Below, piece by piece: positions 32,321 to 37,476 of a stretch of 37,476 bases of DNA. Positions within the stretch are counted from its first letter, which is position 1; each line of letters starts with the position of its first letter. The notes below the pieces were generated by a model. That model saw only the letters and a program-made list of their open reading frames with translations, did no database searches and was not told the origin of the DNA. A program made the translations under genes and the position numbers. The stretch is taken from positions 1-37,476 of the forward strand of contig JAJFVC010000098.1 in NCBI GenBank assembly GCA_021372005.1. Direction: 5' to 3'. This DNA is from Planctomycetaceae bacterium (GTDB lineage: Bacteria > Planctomycetota > Planctomycetia > Pirellulales > Thermoguttaceae).

Positions 32321-32338
32321 TGTTGCAAAGCTGCAACA
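32321..32338. promoter_or_regulatory. 18-base palindrome, possible activator site for the Wzz promoter
   Basis: TGTTGCA (32321-32327) and TGCAACA (32332-32338) form a perfect inverted repeat around AAGC. It lies about 124-141 bases upstream of the predicted Wzz transcription start, the usual distance for a sigma-54 enhancer-binding protein, and about 100 bases upstream of the divergent acyltransferase gene at 32434. Confidence 0.45.
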
Positions 32339-32433
32339 GCGAGTCGTCTTTGGGCAACATGCCGGCATCGAGAAAATCCAGAAAAACATTTGCATATCTC
32401 ATTGTGTGACAGAGAGTTGTGGTGGAATTAACC

Positions 32434-33561
32434 ATGCGAGTGCAACTGTTGACCGAACTGGACGAGCTGGAGCCGCACGCCGAGGCCTGGGATCGTCTGG
32501 CCGCGGATGTTCCGTTTCGCGGCTGGACGTGGCTTTCGCAGTGGTGGCGCCACTATGGACCGCGAACGGCGGCGGAATCGTCGCGATGTCGGTTGGCGGT
32601 GCTAGGCGTTTTCGATGACGCCGACGTGCTGGTGGGTGTCGCGCCGTGGTATCTCGAACATTCGACGTTCGGCGGCCGGGTGTTGCATGCGATGGGGTCG
32701 GGCGAGGTGTGTTCCGACTACTTGGGCGTGCTCTGTGCTCCGACGGTCGAAGGGCCGGTCGTCGAGACGTTGGCCGACTATTTGATTTCCAACGCGCGAC
32801 GGAGCGGCCCGGACCGGCTGGCTTGGGACTTGATCGACCTGGAGGGCGTGGACGCCGAGGATCGCGTAATGACGCGGTTGGCCGACGCGATGGCGGCGTC
32901 GGGCGCGACAGTCTATCGTCGGCCCGGCATGAACTGTTGGCGGCTGGAGCTGCCGACCGATTGGGATGCGTATCTGGCGTCGGTTGGTAAGAATATGCGA
33001 CGGTTCGTGCATCGGTGGCAGCGGACGTTGGCCGCCGTGCATCAGCCGACGTTGCGCTGGGCCACGACCGCGGAGGAACTGCCCGGGGCGATGGACATTT
33101 TGGTCGATCTGCATCAGCGGCGATGGCGGACGCTGGGCCAGCCCGGATGTTTTGCGTCGGAGCGGTTTGCGGCGTTTCACCGCGACGTGGCGACGGCGCT
33201 GTTCGCAAGGGGCCAGGTCCAATTTTATTGGCTCCTGCTGGACGGTGTTCCGGCCGCGGCCGAGTATCACTTGATCGGCGACGGCGTATCGTACGAATAT
33301 CAGGCCGGGATCGATCCGGCGGCAATGACGCACGAACCGGGTAAATTGATCAACCTGATGCTTGTGCGCCACGCAATCGAGCAGGGTTTTCGCGTGTTCG
33401 ACTTCTTGCGGGGCGACGAGGAGTTCAAAGTTCGATTCGGCTCGCGGCAGCGAGCCATGGTGAAGTATCGGATCGTGCCGCCGACGACCGTCGCTCGGAC
33501 GCGACACCGTTTGTGGCTGCTTGGAAACCGAATGAAGCATTGGTTGAAAAAGAAACGTTGA
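32434..33561 (+). CDS. CelD/BcsL-type acyltransferase (GNAT/FemAB-like fold), copy 2
   Basis: A 375-residue relative of the product encoded at 26798-27970. The ATG at 32434 follows GGTGGA seven bases upstream; two GTG codons just upstream are in frame. The N-terminus (EPHAEAWDRLAADVPFRGWT, then WLSQWWRHYGP) parallels copy 1. The C-terminal core has FYWLLLDGVPAAAEYHLIGD, YEYQAGIDPAA, EPGKLINLMLVRHAIEQG and FRVFDFLRGDEEFKVRFGSR, the standard end motif of this family. It is probably cytoplasmic and acylates a glycan precursor. It begins a plus-strand unit with the deacetylase and flippase genes and is divergent from the Wzz gene. Confidence 0.88.
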   Translation: MRVQLLTELDELEPHAEAWDRLAADVPFRGWTWLSQWWRHYGPRTAAESSRCRLAVLGVFDDADVLVGVAPWYLEHSTFGGRVLHAMGSGEVCSDYLGVLCAPTVEGPVVETLADYLISNARRSGPDRLAWDLIDLEGVDAEDRVMTRLADAMAASGATVYRRPGMNCWRLELPTDWDAYLASVGKNMRRFVHRWQRTLAAVHQPTLRWATTAEELPGAMDILVDLHQRRWRTLGQPGCFASERFAAFHRDVATALFARGQVQFYWLLLDGVPAAAEYHLIGDGVSYEYQAGIDPAAMTHEPGKLINLMLVRHAIEQGFRVFDFLRGDEEFKVRFGSRQRAMVKYRIVPPTTVARTRHRLWLLGNRMKHWLKKKR

Positions 33562-33571
33562 CCGCCGAGGC

Positions 33572-33600
33572 TTGTCGACGGCCGCCCACAATTTTACAAG
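33572..33600 (+). promoter_or_regulatory. Possible sigma-70 promoter before the deacetylase gene
   Basis: -35 TTGTCG (33572-33577) and -10 TACAAG (33595-33600) lie 17 bases apart in the 63-base gap between the acyltransferase and deacetylase genes. It could be an internal promoter of the unit. Confidence 0.35.
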
Positions 33601-33624
33601 AATAGAAAACCCCACAACTCTCAA

Positions 33625-34515
33625 ATGACTTGGCGAAGTTTTTTGTTGACGCTGTACTATCACGCTTCGCGGCCGGCGCGGGCGTGGTGCTACCGTTGCA
33701 TGGCGGCTCAGAGGCGGCTGCCGGCGATCGTGCTGGTGTATCATCGCGTGGCCGACGACGGCGCGACGCCGTGGACGATGCCCAGCGCGCTGTTCGTTCG
33801 GCAGATGCGCTGGTTGCAACGACATTTCGATCTGGTGTCGCTCGAAGAGACGCAGCGACGAATTCGGGAGGGCAGCGGGCCGCGGCCGAGCGTCAGCATC
33901 ACGTTTGACGACGGGTACGCCGACAACTGCCGCACGGCGATCCCCTGGCTAGTGCGCGAACGGGTGCCGTGCACGTATTTCGTTACCGCGCAAAACGCGC
34001 TGACCGGCGACGCTTTTCCGCACGATCAGGATGTGGGATGCCACCTGCCGACGAACACGTTGGACCAGTTGCGTGAAATGGCCGATCTGGGCATCGAAAT
34101 CGGGGCGCACTCGTACACCCACGCGAATCTGGGCGAGATCGCCGATCCGGAGTCACTGTGGCGTGAAGTGGTCGCGGCCAAACGCACCATGGAGGACGTG
34201 TTGGAGCGGGAGGTTCGCTATTTTGCATATCCCTATGGCGGTTACGTTCATCTGAACCGCGAGGCGTTTCGGTTGGCCGAGCAGGTGGGGTACTTGGGCG
34301 TGTGTTCCTGTTACGGCGGGCTGAATTTCCCGGGTGACGACCCCTTCCACCTGCAACGGATCGCCGTCGGCAACGACATGATTCACTTGAAAAACTGGAC
34401 GACCATGGATCCGAGAAAACTCGGGACGCCGAGGTTTTTGTATCGGACTGGAGAAGGCGGGGTCGGCCATCGTGGCGACGAGAACCCAACCCCACAACCG
34501 CTTGCGAACGATTGA
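33625..34515 (+). CDS. Polysaccharide deacetylase (NodB domain, CE4)
   Basis: CE4 enzymes remove acetyl groups from N-acetylhexosamines in glycans using a metal ion. The 296-residue product shows the family motifs in order: ITFDDGYADN (Asp95 catalytic base, Asp96 metal ligand), IGAHSYTHANL (metal ligands His162 and His166) and YFAYPYGGYVH (about 199-209). The N-terminus has AIVLVYHRVADD, a strand typical of this group, and no clear signal peptide, so it may work on cytoplasmic or membrane-bound precursors, or be exported by another route. The last 25 residues are Gly/Pro-rich and look disordered. It lies 63 bases after the acyltransferase gene and eight bases before the flippase ATG. Confidence 0.93.
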   Translation: MTWRSFLLTLYYHASRPARAWCYRCMAAQRRLPAIVLVYHRVADDGATPWTMPSALFVRQMRWLQRHFDLVSLEETQRRIREGSGPRPSVSITFDDGYADNCRTAIPWLVRERVPCTYFVTAQNALTGDAFPHDQDVGCHLPTNTLDQLREMADLGIEIGAHSYTHANLGEIADPESLWREVVAAKRTMEDVLEREVRYFAYPYGGYVHLNREAFRLAEQVGYLGVCSCYGGLNFPGDDPFHLQRIAVGNDMIHLKNWTTMDPRKLGTPRFLYRTGEGGVGHRGDENPTPQPLAND

Positions 34516-34523
34516 CCGCGATC

Positions 34524-36092
34524 ATGTCCTTTGGCTTTGACAACGCCGAAACTTCCGCCGGCCCGGCGCCGTTGCCGACCGATACGCTGGTCGACAGCGT
34601 GTTGATTCTGCTGGGGCTGACGGTCGTGCAGCGGCTGGTCGGATTTGTCCGGGCGGTGTTGTTCTGCCGGTGGCTGGACGCCGATCAGTTGGGCCAGTGG
34701 GACATGGCGTTCAGTTTCTTCTCGCTGGCCGCGCCGTTGTGCGTTTTGGCCATTCCGGGCTCCTTCGGTCGCTATTTGGAATACTATCGGCAGCGCGGGC
34801 AGTTGCGGATGTTTTTGCGGCGCACCATGACGGCTTGCGGTGTGCTGGCCGTGTTGGCCGTGTCGATCGTCGTGGCGGCGCGGCCGTGGTTTTCGACGCT
34901 GGTGTTCGGCGAAGGCGATCAATCACGGCTCATTTTGGTCGCGGCCGGATGTTTGCTGATCGTCGTCGTGTACAGCTATTTGACCGAGTTGTTCACGGCG
35001 ATGCGGCACGTTCGGCTGGTGTCGATCATGCAGTTGGCCAATTCGGTGACGTTCGCCGTCTTGGGAGCGGGCTTGCTGTTGTGTTGGCGCTGCACGGCCG
35101 AAAGCGTCATCGTGGCCTACGGCGGGGCGTGTCTGGTCGCCGCCGTTTGGGCCGGATGCCATCTGCCCCGGGTGTGGCGGTTTGCACCGGCGGCCGGCCC
35201 TTGCGAAACGGAGGTCGCGCTGTGGTCGAAGATCGTGCCTTGCGCGCTTTGGGTGTTGTTGGCCAACACGTTGACCAATTTGTTCGACGTGGTCGATCGC
35301 TACATGATCGTGCACTGTTCGGGCATGTCGGCCGTCGAGGCGCTGCGGACGGTGGGCAACTATCATAGCTCTCGATTGGTGCCGGTGCTGTTGGTTTCGG
35401 TCGCTATGATGTTGGCGATTATCGTCACGCCGCATTTGAGCCATCATTGGGAGGCGGGACGACGTGTGCGGGCGGCGATGCGGCTGCGGCTGTTCGCCAA
35501 GCTGTTCGGACTGGCCGGGTTCGCCGGAATGACGGTGGTGTCGTTGGCCGGGCCGTTGCTGTTCGTGGTGCTTTTTCGCGGCAAGTATCCCGAAGGCGAA
35601 GCGGTCTTGCCGTGGACGCTGTTGTATTGCTCGTGGATCGCGATGCAGATGATTTTGCAGATCTATCTGCTATGCGTCGAACGGGCGTGGTTGTCCGGCG
35701 TCGCGTTGGGTTGCGGGTTGACGCTGAGCGTCGCGTTGAACTTCGTATTGCTGCCGCGCTATGGACTGCACGGCGCCGTCGTGGCGACGACAATCGCTCA
35801 CGCCCTGGCGCTTGGGTTAATTTGCGGGTTCAATTGGCGTTGGGGTTTCCGATTGGACGGCGGACTGGCGGCGGTGATTTTGCTGCCGTTGGCGTTTTGC
35901 GGCGGTCGCTGGGTTGCGTTGGCGGCGTTGACCGCCGTCGCGTTGTCGGCCGTTTGGAGCCGGTGGTTGTTGGACGCCGATGAGCGTCAACTGCTGGCCG
36001 AAAAAACGGTCGTCTACGCCGAGCGATTCCATTTAGGGCGATGGGTGCCGGCGGCGGTGCAACGCGCGGCCGATCGGACGCCTTTGGTGTGA
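34524..36092 (+). CDS. Wzx-type polysaccharide flippase / membrane exporter (MOP superfamily)
   Basis: It probably flips lipid-linked glycan units across the inner membrane. The ATG at 34524 gives 522 residues; a TTG at 34512 that overlaps the deacetylase stop is also in frame. I count about 12-14 hydrophobic segments, beginning SVLILLGLTVVQRLVGFVRA and continuing through LCVLAIPGSFGRYLEYYRQ, ALWVLLANTLTNLFDVVDRY and LNFVLLPRYGLHGAVVATTI, the last being the typical late MOP motif (LIPxYGxxGAAxAT). The final 60 residues are soluble and charged. Together with the Wzy-like and Wzz genes it makes up the core of a Wzx/Wzy pathway. It converges on the GH57-type gene. Confidence 0.9.
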   Translation: MSFGFDNAETSAGPAPLPTDTLVDSVLILLGLTVVQRLVGFVRAVLFCRWLDADQLGQWDMAFSFFSLAAPLCVLAIPGSFGRYLEYYRQRGQLRMFLRRTMTACGVLAVLAVSIVVAARPWFSTLVFGEGDQSRLILVAAGCLLIVVVYSYLTELFTAMRHVRLVSIMQLANSVTFAVLGAGLLLCWRCTAESVIVAYGGACLVAAVWAGCHLPRVWRFAPAAGPCETEVALWSKIVPCALWVLLANTLTNLFDVVDRYMIVHCSGMSAVEALRTVGNYHSSRLVPVLLVSVAMMLAIIVTPHLSHHWEAGRRVRAAMRLRLFAKLFGLAGFAGMTVVSLAGPLLFVVLFRGKYPEGEAVLPWTLLYCSWIAMQMILQIYLLCVERAWLSGVALGCGLTLSVALNFVLLPRYGLHGAVVATTIAHALALGLICGFNWRWGFRLDGGLAAVILLPLAFCGGRWVALAALTAVALSAVWSRWLLDADERQLLAEKTVVYAERFHLGRWVPAAVQRAADRTPLV

Positions 36093-36119
36093 CCGCTGCG
36101 ACATCGCATGCACGACGCA

Positions 36120-37476
36120 TCAGGTCGTGGCGGCGACGGCCTCTTCGGTGTGATGATTTTCGTCGGCCCGACGCGTGCTCAGCGTCATCTGCATCGTCAC
36201 GCTCCAGCGGCCTTCCTTGTCAGCCTCGACGCGCCAATGCGGCAGGACGACGACCGACTGGTGGATCAACTCGAATCCGCCTTCGGACTGGCTGACCGTT
36301 TCGAGCGGGAAGGTCCAGAAGTCGGTGGGACGCGACATCTTGAGGCCCACGTCCAGCTTGAGCCACTCGTCGCACAGGTTCAGCCCAAAAACGTTTTGCA
36401 GGTCGAGCCGCGAGCCGAGCTGGCCTAGGATCTTGCCGTCGAGGTCCAAAAAGTTCCGCCCATAGGCGTTGGCCGGCATTCCGGAAAAGTTTAACTCAGA
36501 GGCGAAGCGAAGCGGACGGTTTTGCGGCAGATTTTCCAACAGGTAGGCCACTTGCAGCGTGTCGCTGCCGACGTCCAGCGTTAAGCCCTTCGTGATCCGA
36601 AGCGGAACGTCGCCGACGCGGCCGTCGCGGATCAATTGCACTTGGATTCGATCGGGGTTGCGGCGAATGCGGGCTTCGTAGGCGGCGCCGACGAAATCGC
36701 CGCGCTGCGGGGCCGTACCGTTGGCGATCGACTCGAGCGTCGCGTCCTCATCGTAGAACAGGTCGACGAGGCTTTTGCGGTCGTGATCGTCGTATTGCAG
36801 GCGTTGGTCGAGGTTCGGCTGTTTGAACACCACGCGGTCGTGGATGCTCGCCACATGGTCGCCGTTTTGTTGGGCGCCGGCCTTCACTTTGCGATGGTAC
36901 GCTTCAGGCCGCCGAGCCAATGTGGCCAGCAGATTGTGGCGAATCCGCCGCACGTCGAGCTCCAACAATTCGCCGCCGCGGCTCGGCGCGACCAGGGCCA
37001 TCAGCTTGTCGTTCGACAGGCGGACTTCCTGGCGGGCGTCAAAATTGAAATCGTCGGCCGAGGCCTCGATCCATGCGTCGGTCCGTCCGATCGCGCGATC
37101 GAGCAGGTTGTCGGCGGCGATCAGGTGTTGATAGACGGCGTTGCGCAGATGCGGCAGATAGATGCCGCCGAACGCGCCGTGCCAATAGCCGCAATTGCAC
37201 TGGCCGCGATACAGTTCGGTGCGGGCCTGCTCGGCCAACTCGGTGTCGACCGAATCGCCGGCCGTGGCCGCGTCGAGCGTCTCGCGCAGCCGACGGCTGA
37301 CCATCATCATCCGCGTGTACATGTCGTCGGCTTCGGGATATTTGATCTTGAAGTTGCGCCAAAAGCCGCCGCGCACGAACGGCCGCAACTCGGTCCAACG
37401 CGGATCGTCGTGCATTTGGCGGGAAATGTCGTCCAAGGCGATTTGCCGCTCGGTGGGCAACGCCCATTCGGTCATC
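36120..37476 (-). CDS. GH57-type 4-alpha-glucanotransferase / alpha-amylase, C-terminal part
   Basis: The minus-strand frame is open at the right edge, so only the last 451 or so residues are seen and the N-terminal GH57 catalytic barrel is outside. The visible part contains the helical segment with YRGQCNCGYWHGAFGG followed by IYLPHLRNAVYQHLIAAD, characteristic of the central DUF1925-type domain of these enzymes. A beta-rich C-terminal domain follows (DUF1926-like), with LVDLFYDEDATLESI, LRFASELNFSGMPA and WRVEADKEGRWSVTMQMTLS. Such enzymes rearrange or cut alpha-1,4-glucans in the cytoplasm. It may be ordinary glycogen metabolism beside the glycan locus rather than part of it. Confidence 0.85.
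   Translation of the reverse strand, partial: MTEWALPTERQIALDDISRQMHDDPRWTELRPFVRGGFWRNFKIKYPEADDMYTRMMMVSRRLRETLDAATAGDSVDTELAEQARTELYRGQCNCGYWHGAFGGIYLPHLRNAVYQHLIAADNLLDRAIGRTDAWIEASADDFNFDARQEVRLSNDKLMALVAPSRGGELLELDVRRIRHNLLATLARRPEAYHRKVKAGAQQNGDHVASIHDRVVFKQPNLDQRLQYDDHDRKSLVDLFYDEDATLESIANGTAPQRGDFVGAAYEARIRRNPDRIQVQLIRDGRVGDVPLRITKGLTLDVGSDTLQVAYLLENLPQNRPLRFASELNFSGMPANAYGRNFLDLDGKILGQLGSRLDLQNVFGLNLCDEWLKLDVGLKMSRPTDFWTFPLETVSQSEGGFELIHQSVVVLPHWRVEADKEGRWSVTMQMTLSTRRADENHHTEEAVAATT

Noticed and set aside
1..37476. CRISPR arrays, insertion sequences, rRNA genes or prophage
   Set aside because: No regularly spaced direct repeats, transposase or integrase motifs, rRNA segments or phage structural genes were seen on either strand.

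Overview
The window looks like chromosomal DNA of a planctomycete, probably from the Pirellula/Rhodopirellula side of the phylum. It is GC-rich (about 60% by eye). Genes are scattered singly or in short units on both strands. There are many secreted proteins of unknown function, a sulfatase-family protein, a csrA gene with a small unknown neighbour, and small proteins that resemble ones I recall only from planctomycetes. The genus cannot be fixed from the sequence. No phage, transposase, integrase, CRISPR array or rRNA was seen.

Layout. At 1-5.6 kb are the 5' part of aat, a very large MscK-type mechanosensitive channel, a secreted unknown protein and nadD. At 5.6-7.3 kb is type I glutamine synthetase glnA behind a sigma-54-like promoter. 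At 7.3-10.3 kb are a membrane glycosyltransferase (GT39/ArnT type), flanked by two related hairpin repeats, and a secreted unknown protein. At 10.6-12.4 kb a ketosynthase homologue without its catalytic Cys converges on a YjbQ-family gene. At 12.7-14.4 kb are three small genes (a 71-residue protein, csrA, a 98-residue protein), a gene-poor AT-rich gap and tRNA-Lys(UUU). At 14.4-17.2 kb are an orphan D12-class adenine methyltransferase and an M28 peptidase with two PDZ domains. At 17.3-18.9 kb is ilvN-ilvC with a clear promoter and terminator. At 19.1-25.2 kb are an alkaline phosphatase, a corA-HPr pair, divergent mgtE, and the phospholipid genes plsC and cdsA.

From 25.3 kb to the right edge is an envelope or exopolysaccharide locus. 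It holds a GT4 glycosyltransferase, two CelD/FemAB-like acyltransferases, a sulfatase-fold protein lacking the formylglycine site, a Wzy/WaaL-type polymerase or ligase, a Wzz-type chain-length regulator, a NodB polysaccharide deacetylase, a Wzx-type flippase and the C-terminal part of a GH57-type glucanotransferase. Together these suggest Wzx/Wzy-dependent synthesis, modification and export of a surface glycan. The Wzz gene has a good sigma-54 promoter match, very similar to the one before glnA. An 18-base palindrome lies about 125-140 bases upstream of its predicted start of transcription, where an enhancer-binding protein would sit. This suggests sigma-54 control linking nitrogen assimilation and glycan production; it is an inference from sequence.

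The points I find most worth following are the sigma-54/palindrome arrangement in the glycan locus, the ketosynthase with a Cys-to-Glu and His-to-Asn active site, the sulfatase-like protein without its nucleophile, the HPr with Asp at the regulatory Ser position, and the paired hairpin repeats around the GT39 gene.
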